Assembly: GCA_903870145.1 (NCBI GenBank)
Contig: CAIQBO010000058.1
Span: 1-56,369, forward strand
Direction: 5' to 3'
DNA: 56,369 nucleotides
DNA from: an uncultured Burkholderiales bacterium
Lineage (GTDB): Bacteria; Pseudomonadota; Gammaproteobacteria; Burkholderiales; Burkholderiaceae_C
The notes below the pieces were generated by a model, which ran no database searches, was not told where the DNA came from, and saw nothing but the letters and a program-made list of their open reading frames with translations. The translations under genes and the position numbers were made by a program. Position 1 is the stretch's first letter, and every line of letters starts with the position of its first letter. Shown here piece after piece: positions 25,620 to 34,186 of the stretch.

Positions 25620-26300
25620 TCAGGGCGGCTGCACGCACCAAGGGGCTTGGTCATGCACCAGACCCATCCACAATGCCCATGACGAGGTCGCCACCAGCGC
25701 CAGTCCGGCCAAGCGCACACCCCACGCCCCGTCACCCAGGTGCTGAAGGCGCAGCAGCAACCAAGGCCCTGCCCACAAACTCAGGCTACTGCCCACAGCA
25801 AACAAGGCCATAACCCCTGCACCCTCGAGCATTTGACCCGTCAAGGCAGCCACCATCAAAGCGGAATAGAGCAGGCCGCAGGGCATGAATGCCCACAGCC
25901 CCCCGATCAACAAAGGGGCAGCTTTGCCCATGCGTGTGTTCAAGTGTTTGACCTTGGCCCAAAGTTGGCGCGCGCCTTGGTCCAGCCAAATGGGTTGTCG
26001 GGCTTGCCACATCAACAGCAGGCCTAAAACAACCGCAGCCACATGCAACAAGCTCCATACGGGGCGAATGGCGGCAGACTGCGTGGTCAACCAGCCCAAG
26101 GCCTGCACGCTCAATGCCGCCAAGCCCCCCATGAGCGAGTAGCCTGTGAAGCGCCCCAATTGAAAAGTCAGCAAGGCCGAGTCACGCTTAGCGCCCGCGG
26201 CCTGCCCGATGCCAGCGCATGCGGCGCCGCACATGGCCACACAATGCGGCCCCCCAGCCAGGCCCATTAGCAAAGCCGTCACCCCCAGGGAACTGTTCAT
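25620..26300 (-). CDS. Cytochrome-biogenesis type TauE/SafE (COG2836) membrane protein
   Basis: A 226-residue membrane protein starting MNSSLGVTALLMGLAGGPHC, with the HCVAMCGA cysteine pair of the COG2836 branch, followed by LGRFTGYSLMGG and FMPCGLLYSALMVAA. The ATG at 26300 is chosen because the conserved part begins there; longer readings run into hemN. COG2836 members are common beside cbb3 oxidase, ccoI and hemN genes and are thought to move copper or another factor for oxidase maturation. It lies just after hemN on the same strand, so it probably belongs to the FNR-controlled unit. Confidence 0.85.
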   Translation of the reverse strand: MNSSLGVTALLMGLAGGPHCVAMCGAACAGIGQAAGAKRDSALLTFQLGRFTGYSLMGGLAALSVQALGWLTTQSAAIRPVWSLLHVAAVVLGLLLMWQARQPIWLDQGARQLWAKVKHLNTRMGKAAPLLIGGLWAFMPCGLLYSALMVAALTGQMLEGAGVMALFAVGSSLSLWAGPWLLLRLQHLGDGAWGVRLAGLALVATSSWALWMGLVHDQAPWCVQPP

Positions 26301-26310
26301 GCCAGAAAAA

Positions 26311-27693
26311 TTAGATGATTTTAGAAAACCGTGTCCGGTTGCGATCCGCTTGCAAGTAGCGATCAAACACCATTGCAACCCCACGCACAAAATACCACCC
26401 CATGGGGGTGACTTGAATGCCTGAGTCCGTCAACTCTACCAGCCCTTGAGTTTGCAAGTCTTTGAGTTTTTCAATTTCGGTTGCAAAGTAAGTTTTCACA
26501 TCGATCAACCAGGCTTCTTGCACTGCCGCATATTCCAGATGACCTTGGCACATGATGGCCATGATCACAGCACGCCGAATCAAGTCATCTCTGGACAAAG
26601 ACAAGCCTCGCACCACTGGGAACTCGCCTTGGTCAAGCATGTCAACATACTCTTCCATGGTCTTGGCATTTTGGCTGTAGGTAGCGCCAATGCGGCCAAT
26701 GGCAGACACACCCAAGCCGATCAGGTCGCAATCGGGTTGGGTGCTGTAACCTTGAAAATTGCGGTGCAAGCGGCCCTGCCGTTTGGCCACTGCCAGAGCA
26801 TCTTCGGGCAAGGCAAAGTGGTCCATGCCAACGTAGACATAACCAGCTTCCATGAAGGCATCCATTGAGCGCGAGAGCATGGCAATTTTGCTGGAGGCCC
26901 CAGGCAACTCAGCAGCCACGATGCGCCGCTGCGGCTTGAACCTTTCGGGCAAATGGGCATAGGCATACAGCGCAATGCGGTCGGGCCTTAAGGCATTGAT
27001 CTGGGCCAAAGTGCGATCAAATGACTCTGGCGTTTGCCGAGGCAAACCGTAAATCAAGTCAACATTGACCGACTCAAATCCCAAACTGCGCGCCGATGCC
27101 ACCAACGAAAAAACTTGCTCTGCCGGCTGTATGCGGTGGACCGCCTTTTGCACCTCGGGGTCAAAATCTTGCACACCAAAACTCAAGCGGTTAAAGCCCA
27201 ATTCAAACAACAAGGCCAAGCGCTTTTCGTCCACGGTCCGAGGGTCAACCTCCACCGAATACTCACCCCCAGCCACAAACGTGAAACTGCGCTTGAGCAA
27301 GGCCATCAATTCGCGCAGCTCGTCGTCATTTAAAAATGTAGGCGTGCCTCCACCCAAGTGCACTTGGCTGACCGACTGCCCCATGCCAATGGCATCGGTG
27401 TACAAGGCCACCTCCCTTGCCAAATAGCGCAAATACGAGGCGGCACGCTCATGGTGCTTGGTGATGATTTTGTTGCAGGCGCAGTAATAGCAAAGCGATT
27501 CACAAAATGGGATATGCACGTAAATTGACAACGGCCATGCCTTCCCCCCCAAACCCTGACGGCGCTGGGCCAAAGCTTGCAAGCAATCTGCTTGCGTGAA
27601 AGCCTCTACAAAGCGATCTGCAGTGGGGTATGACGTGTACCGCGGGCCAGGCACATCAAAACGGGTCAAAAGTTCAGGCGTCAAAAAAGACAT
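26311..27693 (-). CDS. hemN: Oxygen-independent coproporphyrinogen III oxidase
   Basis: A 460-residue radical-SAM enzyme. The cluster motif is IPFCESLCYYCACNK with cysteines at 64, 68, 71 and 73, preceded by the GPRYTSYPTADRF start typical of HemN. SAM-binding GGGTPTFL and VDLIYGLPRQTPESF follow. HemN decarboxylates coproporphyrinogen III to protoporphyrinogen IX without oxygen, supplying heme for cytochromes at low oxygen. An FNR box lies 70-83 bases upstream in the shared region with fnr, which fits anaerobic induction. The COG2836 gene follows 11 bases after its stop. Confidence 0.97.
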   Translation of the reverse strand: MSFLTPELLTRFDVPGPRYTSYPTADRFVEAFTQADCLQALAQRRQGLGGKAWPLSIYVHIPFCESLCYYCACNKIITKHHERAASYLRYLAREVALYTDAIGMGQSVSQVHLGGGTPTFLNDDELRELMALLKRSFTFVAGGEYSVEVDPRTVDEKRLALLFELGFNRLSFGVQDFDPEVQKAVHRIQPAEQVFSLVASARSLGFESVNVDLIYGLPRQTPESFDRTLAQINALRPDRIALYAYAHLPERFKPQRRIVAAELPGASSKIAMLSRSMDAFMEAGYVYVGMDHFALPEDALAVAKRQGRLHRNFQGYSTQPDCDLIGLGVSAIGRIGATYSQNAKTMEEYVDMLDQGEFPVVRGLSLSRDDLIRRAVIMAIMCQGHLEYAAVQEAWLIDVKTYFATEIEKLKDLQTQGLVELTDSGIQVTPMGWYFVRGVAMVFDRYLQADRNRTRFSKII

Positions 27694-27762
27694 GAAATAA
27701 GTTCCAAACGCTTTCAGATTTAAGCTATTCGACTAATGTGCCGATAAGCTCATATAGACTTC

Positions 27763-27776
27763 TTGACATACATCAA
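27763..27776. promoter_or_regulatory. FNR box between hemN and fnr
   Basis: TTGACATACATCAA matches the FNR consensus TTGAT-N4-ATCAA at nine of ten positions. It lies between the divergent hemN and fnr genes and could serve either. The centre is 76 bases from the hemN start and about 132 from the preferred fnr start, compatible with induction of hemN and autoregulation of fnr. Confidence 0.8.
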
Positions 27777-27901
27777 ATCTTGTCCATTCAAGGCTTTAAA
27801 ACAGCTGATGAGCAATGATTGAGCTGAGTCAAACGCCTGAAGTAGGTATAAGCTCAGGGCTTGACCTAACGCAACGTCTGTTTCTTAGAATTGAGGAATC
27901 A

Positions 27902-28624
27902 ATGAATCCTGAAGCCATCAAAGTAGCTTGCTCCAATTGCAATTTACGAGAATTGTGCATGCCCATGGGTTTGAGCGATCATGATTTGAACCGTTTGGAT
28001 GAACTGGTCACGGTTCGCCGCAAAATCAAGCGCGGTAGCACCCTGTTCAGCAACGGCGAGAAGTTCACCTCTTTGTATGCCATACGAACCGGTTTCTTCA
28101 AAACCTGCCTAGCCTCTGAAGACGGTCGTGATCAAGTCACTGGTTTTCAAATGGCCGGAGAAATCATTGGTTTGGACGGCATTGTCAACGACCATCACAG
28201 CTGCGATGCAGTTGCACTGGAGGACGCCGAGGTCTGCGTCATGCCATTTGACCGCATCGAAGAAATTTCTCGCGAAGTCACGGCCTTACAGCACCACGTG
28301 CACAAAATCATGAGCCGAGAAATCGTGCGCGAGCACGGCGTCATGTTGCTCTTGGGCAGCATGCGCGCTGAAGAGCGTTTGGCGGCATTTTTGCTCAATT
28401 TGGTGCAGCGCCTGCATTCACGCGGCTTCTCGCAATCGGAGCTCATTTTGCGCATGACGCGCGAAGAAATTGGCAGCTACTTGGGCTTGAAGTTAGAAAC
28501 TGTCAGCCGCACTTTTTCGAAGTTTGTGGAAGACGGTATTGTCGAAGTCAAGCAGCGCCATGTGCGCATACTGGACACCGAGGCATTGCAAAGACTGGTC
28601 AACAACCAGCCGCAATGCCATTGA
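27902..28624 (+). CDS. fnr: FNR-family oxygen-sensing transcription regulator
   Basis: A 240-residue CRP/FNR protein. Cysteines at residues 10, 13 and 19 (CSNCNLRELC) plus Cys101 in HHSCDAVA are the four ligands expected for an oxygen-labile 4Fe-4S cluster. A cyclic-nucleotide-like beta roll, a dimer helix and a C-terminal HTH follow. The recognition helix ETVSRTFSKF carries the E-x-x-S-R contacts for TTGAT sites. The ATG at 27902 has a GAGG five bases upstream; an in-frame ATG at 27815 would add 29 unconserved residues and is less likely. It should control the cco, hemN and usp promoters that carry matching boxes here. Confidence 0.94.
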   Translation: MNPEAIKVACSNCNLRELCMPMGLSDHDLNRLDELVTVRRKIKRGSTLFSNGEKFTSLYAIRTGFFKTCLASEDGRDQVTGFQMAGEIIGLDGIVNDHHSCDAVALEDAEVCVMPFDRIEEISREVTALQHHVHKIMSREIVREHGVMLLLGSMRAEERLAAFLLNLVQRLHSRGFSQSELILRMTREEIGSYLGLKLETVSRTFSKFVEDGIVEVKQRHVRILDTEALQRLVNNQPQCH

Positions 28625-28628
28625 ATTT

Positions 28629-28922
28629 TCAGTTGCAACCGCCTTGTCTGGCGCAATCTGCAGGGCGTTGATCAACCGGCACCGGGCACCGATTGACCTC
28701 AAATGGCGACATGGACAGCAGCGTGGTCAACGCGCTAGAGAGCATGGTCAAAAACCAAAATAGAAAAAACGCCACGGTGTAGACCCCTTGCCTGGACATC
28801 GCCATGGTGTTGCCAAACCAGTGCAGATCCTCTGGGTCAACCAACCCAAACACCAACACTTCAAAAAGCCCCGCCACCAAAAAGGCGGGCCAAATAATCC
28901 ACATCAGTCTTTGAGCCAGCAT
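28629..28922 (-). CDS. Small membrane protein of the cco cluster, function unknown
   Basis: A 97-residue protein beginning MLAQRLMWIIWPAFLVAGLF, with two predicted membrane helices (about residues 7-27 and 50-72) and a short tail containing three cysteines in NRCPVPVDQRPADCARQGGC. GGAG eight bases before the ATG supports the start at 28922. It is the last gene of the leftward ccoNOQPGH series and is convergent with fnr. The position suggests a minor role in oxidase assembly or micro-oxic respiration. No family is recognised, so function is not assigned. Confidence 0.7.
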   Translation of the reverse strand: MLAQRLMWIIWPAFLVAGLFEVLVFGLVDPEDLHWFGNTMAMSRQGVYTVAFFLFWFLTMLSSALTTLLSMSPFEVNRCPVPVDQRPADCARQGGCN

Positions 28923-28965
28923 GGCTTGTCTCCTACTATTTTTATTGGAATGACCGCCTGCAGCT

Positions 28966-29226
28966 TCAGGGCTTAGGCCCCGCTGCAGGCGCAGGCACAA
29001 CACCGGTGGCTGCATGGTTGCGCGCCTGAATGGCGGGTGCTTGATTCGACTCAGTGGGCAAGACAGGGTCGGGAATGGTGATAGCCAGATACAAAGTCAC
29101 AAAACTGGCCACTACCACCAAGGCAGGCCCCCCCACAATCATCCAGACCAGGCCAAATGACCACCATGGGCGCGCTGGAATGCCAATGCTTGATGGGGTG
29201 CTGCCGCAGAGCGATGCCGTCTTCAT
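28966..29226 (-). CDS. ccoH: FixH/CcoH-like oxidase assembly protein, short form
   Basis: An 86-residue protein with one membrane helix (WWSFGLVWMIVGGPALVVVA onward), preceded by a short cytoplasmic stretch and followed by IPDPVLPTES and AIQARNHAATG. This arrangement and the position directly after ccoG identify a FixH/CcoH-like protein, which helps assemble cbb3 oxidase. It is much shorter than the classical FixH of about 160 residues, lacking most of the periplasmic domain. The start at 29226 is an ATG 20 bases beyond the ccoG stop. Confidence 0.72.
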   Translation of the reverse strand: MKTASLCGSTPSSIGIPARPWWSFGLVWMIVGGPALVVVASFVTLYLAITIPDPVLPTESNQAPAIQARNHAATGVVPAPAAGPKP

Positions 29227-29245
29227 AAATCACTTTCTGCCACGC

Positions 29246-30724
29246 TTACCGCGGCACTAAAAAAACCGATTTTTCTTGAATTTGATCGATGGCTTTGAGT
29301 CCATCGTCTGAAACTTCAATTTCAAAATTCACGGGGTGCGAGCCAGGCAGGGCCGACTCAAATGGGATCTGCAAGCGCACCGAAACCCACCTTGATTGGG
29401 TCGATTCAACCACAAGATCGCTGCTGTCGGTGACCACTGAAATGTCGGTCATGCCGGAGACATTGATGCGGTAGTGTTGCAGTTTTTCCGATGCATTCAT
29501 GATCTGCAAGCGGTAGACATTTTCGATTTTCCCGCCGCTGACAATGCGCGCCAAGGTGGCCCGATCGCGCACCACATCGACCTTAAAGGGTTTGCGCATC
29601 AGTAAACTGGTGAACAAAGCCACGATCACAATCGCCAAAATGCTGGTGTAAATGAGCACACGGGGCCGCAAAATATGGCGCATGGTTTGACTGCGTGTCC
29701 AGTGGTTGTCCATGGCGTGCTGTGTTGAATATTTAACCAAGCCTCTGGCGTAACCCATCTTGTCCATGACAACGTCGCACACATCGGCACAAGCACCGCA
29801 ACCAATGCACTCGTACTGCAAACCTTTTCGAATGTCGATACCGGTGGGGCACACTTGAACACACAAACTGCAGTCCACACAAGCGCCTAAATTCAGGCTG
29901 GCCAAAGCGGTTTTCCTAGAGCGTGCGCCCCTGGGTTCACCGCGCTGGGTGTCGTAGCTGACAACCAATGTGTCTTTGTCAAACATGGCACTTTGAAAGC
30001 GTGCATAGGGACACATGTATTTGCACACTTGCTCGCGCATGAAGCCGGCATTGCCGTACGTGGCAAAGCCATAGAAGAAGACCCAAAAAACCTCCCACGA
30101 TGACATGCGCCCAAGGAAAAACTCCATGCCGAGTTCACGGATGGGCGTGAAATAGCCCACAAAGCTAAAGCCGGTCCAAATTGACAAGCCCAGCCAAAGA
30201 AAATGTTTGTACCATTTCTTGACCAATTTTTCGAGCGACATGCCCTGTGCATCCAGGCGCATGCGGGCACTTCGGTCGCCCTCCACTTTGCGCTCGATCC
30301 ACATGAAAATTTCACTGTAGACCGTTTGAGGGCAGGCATAACCACACCACAAACGCCCTGCCACCGCCGTGAACAAAAACAAAGAAAAAGCGGAGATGAC
30401 CAGCAAGCCCGTCAAATAGATAAAGTCTTGGGGGTATAAAACAATGCCAAAAATATAAAAGCGGCGCACACCTAAATCAAACAATACAGCTTGACGCTGG
30501 CCCCACTCCAACCAAGGCAAGCCGTAGAAAATAATTTGCGTTAAAAAAACCAAGCCCCAACGCCACTTGGCAAAGATGCCTTGCACGCTGCGCGGGTAAA
30601 TTTTTTGGTGGGACGCATACAGCGACACCAACTCTGCGTCTACTTCATCTACCCCAAGTGCTGGTGGTTCACGAGACACTGCAATCGGGATGATTTTGCG
30701 GCCAAAATTCTCAGGTAAATCCAA
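29246..30724 (-). CDS. ccoG: cbb3 oxidase accessory protein CcoG (FixG)
   Basis: About 492 residues. Membrane segments near the N-terminus are followed by CGYACPQTVYSEIFMWIERK and two ferredoxin-like 4Fe-4S motifs (CVDCSLCVQVCPTG and CIGCGACADVC), then a further membrane helix and a periplasmic immunoglobulin-like domain. CcoG reduces copper for insertion into the oxidase. No ATG fits: a TTG at 30724 (LDLPENFGRK), with GAGAG five bases upstream, is the best start because it lies beyond the hairpin that ends ccoP. A GTG giving SREPPALG is the alternative, and longer readings would cross the hairpin. Confidence 0.9.
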   Translation of the reverse strand: MDLPENFGRKIIPIAVSREPPALGVDEVDAELVSLYASHQKIYPRSVQGIFAKWRWGLVFLTQIIFYGLPWLEWGQRQAVLFDLGVRRFYIFGIVLYPQDFIYLTGLLVISAFSLFLFTAVAGRLWCGYACPQTVYSEIFMWIERKVEGDRSARMRLDAQGMSLEKLVKKWYKHFLWLGLSIWTGFSFVGYFTPIRELGMEFFLGRMSSWEVFWVFFYGFATYGNAGFMREQVCKYMCPYARFQSAMFDKDTLVVSYDTQRGEPRGARSRKTALASLNLGACVDCSLCVQVCPTGIDIRKGLQYECIGCGACADVCDVVMDKMGYARGLVKYSTQHAMDNHWTRSQTMRHILRPRVLIYTSILAIVIVALFTSLLMRKPFKVDVVRDRATLARIVSGGKIENVYRLQIMNASEKLQHYRINVSGMTDISVVTDSSDLVVESTQSRWVSVRLQIPFESALPGSHPVNFEIEVSDDGLKAIDQIQEKSVFLVPR

Positions 30725-30757
30725 AACAACTCTCAATCCATTAGAACAACAAGCAGA

Positions 30758-30790
30758 ATAAAAAAGGGCGTCTTGCGACGCTTTTTTTAT
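30758..30790 (-). terminator. Bidirectional-looking hairpin between ccoP and ccoG
   Basis: GCGTC and GACGC (30768-30781) pair around a GCAA-type loop. The stem is extended by a run of A on one side and of T on the other. In the direction of cco transcription the hairpin is followed by six T. It is a convincing intrinsic terminator or attenuator, placed between the oxidase structural genes and the assembly genes, and probably lowers expression of ccoG relative to ccoNOQP. Confidence 0.75.
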
Positions 30791-31707
30791 TTGACGATCG
30801 CAGATCCTGCCTTGTTGGACAAGCCCCAAACGTAGGAGGCCAAAACGTGCAATTGCGGCTCCGTCAGTTTACTCGCCTGTGCTGGCATTTGGTTGACTTT
30901 GCCATTGTTGACCATAGCCACGATGGCGTTTTCACCCCAACCATGCAGCCAAATATCGTCTGTCAAATTGGGGGCGCCCAAAGTTTGATTGCCTTTGCCA
31001 TCCATGCCGTGGCATGCGGCACAAGCTGCAAACTTAGGCTTGCCCAAAGAAGCTTTCAAAGCGTCGTGAGGGCTGCCCGACAAACTCAGGACGTAATGGG
31101 CCACGTTGCGCACATCATCGGGTGTGCCCACAGCTGCGGCCATGGGCGGCATTTGGCCAATCCGGCCCAGTGTCAAGGTCTCTTTGATTTTCTCAGGCGA
31201 GCCGCCGTGCAGCCAGTCTGCGTCGCTCAGGTTAGGAAAGCCCTTGCTGCCTCGCGCATCAGAGCCGTGGCACTGCGCGCAATTGTTCATGAACAAACGG
31301 TCGCCAATGGCCATGGCTTGCGGGTCTTTGGCCACGTCTTGCGTGCTCATGCCAGAGAACTTCGCATACAGGGGCGCAACCTCTTTTTCGCCTTTGGCCA
31401 TTTCAGCTTCGTATTGGCCTTTGGAAGACCAGCCCAATTGGCCAGGCGAGGTTCCCAAGCCTGGGTAGAGCGCCAAGTAGCCCAGGGAGAAAACAATGGT
31501 GATCAGAAACAAGCCCACCCACCACCTGGGCAAGGGGTTGTTCATCTCACGCAAGTCGCCGTCCCAGACATGGCCGGTGGAGTTGTCGTTGGCCGTCATG
31601 GCCTTGGCTTTGCCGCTGAACCACAGCAGCAACAAGCAAGCGATGATGCCGACCAGCGCAATGCCGGCCACATACAAAGACCAGAAATTGCTTGTGAAGT
31701 CACTCAT
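30787..31707 (-). CDS. ccoP: cbb3 oxidase diheme cytochrome c subunit III
   Basis: A 306-residue protein with an N-terminal membrane region and two c-type heme motifs, CAQCH (in NNCAQCHGSD) and CAACH (in AACAACHGMDGKG), in tandem cytochrome c domains. The axial methionines lie in GQMPPMAAAV and NQMPAQASKL. CcoP takes electrons from the bc1 complex or soluble cytochromes and passes them to CcoO/CcoN. The gene follows ccoQ with a 36-base gap and ends just before an intrinsic terminator. Confidence 0.97.
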   Translation of the reverse strand: MSDFTSNFWSLYVAGIALVGIIACLLLLWFSGKAKAMTANDNSTGHVWDGDLREMNNPLPRWWVGLFLITIVFSLGYLALYPGLGTSPGQLGWSSKGQYEAEMAKGEKEVAPLYAKFSGMSTQDVAKDPQAMAIGDRLFMNNCAQCHGSDARGSKGFPNLSDADWLHGGSPEKIKETLTLGRIGQMPPMAAAVGTPDDVRNVAHYVLSLSGSPHDALKASLGKPKFAACAACHGMDGKGNQTLGAPNLTDDIWLHGWGENAIVAMVNNGKVNQMPAQASKLTEPQLHVLASYVWGLSNKAGSAIVK

Positions 31708-31743
31708 GTCGATTTCTCTTTCTGTTCGTTTTGATGGGAGGCG

Positions 31744-31884
31744 TCAGTCGTCTTGCCGAAATGGCAATTGGGCGGCTTCTTCAAATTCAGCCGTGCGACG
31801 CCTAGACAAAGTCCAAGCCACGATCCCGATGAACACAATGAAGGTGATCACTGTGACCAAGGAGCGAAGGGTGTTGATGTCCAT
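31744..31884 (-). CDS. ccoQ: cbb3 oxidase small subunit CcoQ
   Basis: A 46-residue protein (MDINTLRSLVTVITFIVFIG, then VAWTLSRRR and an acidic tail ending LPFRQDD). It has one membrane helix and lies between ccoO and ccoP, exactly where CcoQ belongs. AGGAG nine bases before the ATG supports the start at 31884. CcoQ stabilises the interaction of CcoP with the core complex. Confidence 0.92.
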   Translation of the reverse strand: MDINTLRSLVTVITFIVFIGIVAWTLSRRRTAEFEEAAQLPFRQDD

Positions 31885-31902
31885 GTTGATAATCTCCTGA
31901 TC

Positions 31903-32532
31903 TTATTTGCGATGAATGCCCATGACCTGCAGGTATGCGATCACGGCGTCCATTTCAGTTTTGTCTTTGACATCTTCCGATGCCTTGGCAATTTCATCGT
32001 CGGTATAAGGCGCTCCCAGGGTTCGCAAACCTTTCATGTGCGCCGGCAAAGAGGCGGCATCCACCCGATTTTTTTCTAGCCATGAATAAGCAGGCATATT
32101 GGATTCAGGCACCACATCGCGCGGGTTGTTCAAATGAATGCGTTGCCATTCGTCTGAGTACTTGCCGCCCACCCGCGCCAGATCCGGCCCGGTGCGCTTG
32201 CTGCCCCATTGGAAGGGGTGGTCATAGACAAATTCGCCAGCCAAGGAGTAAGGCCCATAGCGCAGCGTTTCAGCACGAAACGGGCGAATCATTTGTGAGT
32301 GACAGTTGTAGCAACCTTCACGCACATAAATATCGCGACCCGCAACCTGCAGGGCGGTGTAGGGCTTTAAGCCAGGTACCGGCTCGGTGGTCGACTTTTG
32401 GAAGAACAGGGGAACAATTTCCACCAGTCCACCAAAAAGCAATACCACCAAGATCAAAACGATCATCAGAAAATTATTGGTTTCAATTTTCTCGTGGGAC
32501 AAACCGCCGCCAGATTTAGTTTGATTGGTCAT
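31903..32532 (-). CDS. ccoO: cbb3 oxidase monoheme cytochrome c subunit II
   Basis: A 209-residue protein with one N-terminal membrane anchor ([20 protein letters not shown]), a single heme motif in [15 protein letters not shown], and a later methionine ligand in [11 protein letters not shown]. The ATG at 32532 is chosen because TTCTCCTTAGG upstream gives an AAGGAGA ribosome site and the family starts there; a longer reading overlaps ccoN. CcoO passes electrons from CcoP to the CcoN active site. Confidence 0.96.
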   Translation of the reverse strand: MTNQTKSGGGLSHEKIETNNFLMIVLILVVLLFGGLVEIVPLFFQKSTTEPVPGLKPYTALQVAGRDIYVREGCYNCHSQMIRPFRAETLRYGPYSLAGEFVYDHPFQWGSKRTGPDLARVGGKYSDEWQRIHLNNPRDVVPESNMPAYSWLEKNRVDAASLPAHMKGLRTLGAPYTDDEIAKASEDVKDKTEMDAVIAYLQVMGIHRK

Positions 32533-32545
32533 GTTTTTCTTCTCC

Positions 32546-33982
32546 TTAGGCGTGAGCGACGGCAGCGGGAATTTGCACATCCTCTGCATGCCCCTGCGTG
32601 GCAGTCTTCAAGGTGTTCCACAGCATGATCAGCATGCCGCCGAGATAGAGCAAACCGCCCAGTAAACGCAACACATAAAACGGGAAGGTCGCTTTCACAG
32701 ACTCCACAAAGGTGTAGGTCAAAGTGCCATCCGCATTGACTGACCGCCACATCAGGCCCTGCATCACACCGGCAATCCACATGGCCGCGATGTAAATCAC
32801 AATGCCAATGGTGGCTGTCCAGAAATGAATTTCAATGGCTTTGACGCTGTACATTTTTTTCTGCCCAAACAGGCGCGGAATCAAGTAGTACATGGTGCCC
32901 ATGGTGACCAAGCCGACCCAGCCCAGAGCTCCCGAGTGCACATGGCCCACAGTCCAGTCGGTGTAGTGCGACAAAGCGTTCACCGTTTTAATGGACATCA
33001 TGGGGCCTTCGAAGGTCGACATGCCATAAAACGACAAAGACACGATCAAAAAGCGCAAGACCGGGTCATCACGCAGTTTGTGCCAAGCACCCGACAAAGT
33101 CATGATGCCGTTGATCATGCCGCCCCAACTCGGAGCCAACAAAATCAGAGAGAAAACCATGCCCAAAGACTGCGTCCAGTCTGGCAAGGCTGTGTAGTGC
33201 AAGTGGTGAGGGCCGGCCCACATGTAAGTGAAAATCAAGGCCCAAAAGTGCACGATAGACAAGCGGTAGCTGTAAACCGGACGCTCTGCTTGCTTGGGAA
33301 TGAAGTAATACATCATGCCCAAGAAACCAGCGGTCAAGAAAAAGCCAACTGCGTTGTGCCCATACCACCACTGCACCATGGCGTCTTGCACGCCGGCATA
33401 GGCAGAATAAGACTTCATGAGGCCCACTGGCAATGCGGCGCTGTTGACCAAATGCAGCAAGGCCACTGCAATGATGAAGGCACCAAAGAACCAATTGGCC
33501 ACATAAATGTGACGCACCTTGCGGGTGCCCAATGTGCCAAAGAAAACGATGGCAAAGGAGACCCAAACCAAGGTGATCAAAATGTCAATGGGCCACTCGA
33601 GTTCAGCGTACTCTTTGCCGCTGGTGTACCCCAAAGGCAATGTAATGGCGGCAGACAAAATGACCAATTGCCAACCCCAAAACGTGAAGGCGGCTAATTT
33701 GTCGCCAAACAAACGCACACTGCATGTGCGTTGCACCACGTAATAGGCCGATGCAAACAAACCGCAGCCACCAAACGCAAAAATCACGGCGTTGGTGTGC
33801 AAAGGTCGCAAGCGCCCGTAGCTTAGCCACGGAATGCCCAAGTTAAGTTGGGGCCAAGTCAGCTGGGCAGCGATGATCACGCCCACCAACATGCCCACCA
33901 CACCCCACACCACCGTCATGATAGCGAACTGCCTGACAACGGTGTCGTTGTAAACAGTGGCCTGTTCATTGGCAAATTTCAT
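32546..33982 (-). CDS. ccoN: cbb3 cytochrome c oxidase catalytic subunit I
   Basis: A 478-residue heme-copper oxidase subunit with about 12 membrane helices. Heme and copper ligands are visible in [28 protein letters not shown] and the double histidine [22 protein letters not shown] carries the late pair. cbb3 oxidases have high oxygen affinity and serve micro-oxic respiration. The ATG at 33982 is preferred, with AGAGG upstream; a GTG two codons earlier is less likely. It is first in ccoNOQP, with an FNR box about 57-70 bases upstream. Confidence 0.97.
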   Translation of the reverse strand: MKFANEQATVYNDTVVRQFAIMTVVWGVVGMLVGVIIAAQLTWPQLNLGIPWLSYGRLRPLHTNAVIFAFGGCGLFASAYYVVQRTCSVRLFGDKLAAFTFWGWQLVILSAAITLPLGYTSGKEYAELEWPIDILITLVWVSFAIVFFGTLGTRKVRHIYVANWFFGAFIIAVALLHLVNSAALPVGLMKSYSAYAGVQDAMVQWWYGHNAVGFFLTAGFLGMMYYFIPKQAERPVYSYRLSIVHFWALIFTYMWAGPHHLHYTALPDWTQSLGMVFSLILLAPSWGGMINGIMTLSGAWHKLRDDPVLRFLIVSLSFYGMSTFEGPMMSIKTVNALSHYTDWTVGHVHSGALGWVGLVTMGTMYYLIPRLFGQKKMYSVKAIEIHFWTATIGIVIYIAAMWIAGVMQGLMWRSVNADGTLTYTFVESVKATFPFYVLRLLGGLLYLGGMLIMLWNTLKTATQGHAEDVQIPAAVAHA

Positions 33983-34038
33983 TTTCACCTCTTCTAATTA
34001 AGACAGATTAAGTTTCACACTAATGAGTGCAACGTTAT

Positions 34039-34052
34039 TTGACGCAAATCAA
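34039..34052 (-). promoter_or_regulatory. FNR box upstream of ccoNOQP
   Basis: TTGACGCAAATCAA matches the FNR consensus at nine of ten positions. It overlaps the last codons and the stop of ccoS, so the ccoN promoter is partly inside the preceding coding region. A TAATCT-like -10 lies at 34010-34005 before the ccoN leader. Confidence 0.8.
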
Positions 34053-34186
34053 TCATTCCGCAAGATCCGCTCACCTTCTGCTTCAATGTCCTCAAATTGA
34101 CCGCGATGAACCGCCCACCACAAACCAGCCAAGATGAAAAAGACCAAGGCCACAGACAGCGGAATGAGCAAATAAAGTATGTCCAT
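34049..34186 (-). CDS. ccoS: cbb3 oxidase assembly protein CcoS
   Basis: A 45-residue protein (MDILYLLIPLSVALVFFILA, then GLWWAVHRGQFEDIEAEGER and ILRND). It has one membrane helix followed by the FEDIEAEGERIL tail that is diagnostic of CcoS. Its ATG overlaps the ccoI stop (TGATG), so it is translationally coupled to the copper ATPase. CcoS is needed for cofactor insertion into cbb3 oxidase. The 3' end of the gene contains the FNR box for ccoN. Confidence 0.93.
   Translation of the reverse strand: MDILYLLIPLSVALVFFILAGLWWAVHRGQFEDIEAEGERILRND

Noticed and set aside
29246..30829. Longer ccoG reading starting at 30829
   Set aside because: It would begin inside ccoP and translate the terminator hairpin, with no family similarity in the extra 35 residues.
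30847..31734. Open frame of 295 codons on the plus strand
   Set aside because: It is the antisense of ccoP, whose heme motifs and place in the operon are certain.
32825..33697. Open frame of 290 codons on the plus strand
   Set aside because: It is antisense to ccoN and rich in His and Gln; ccoN has all oxidase ligands.
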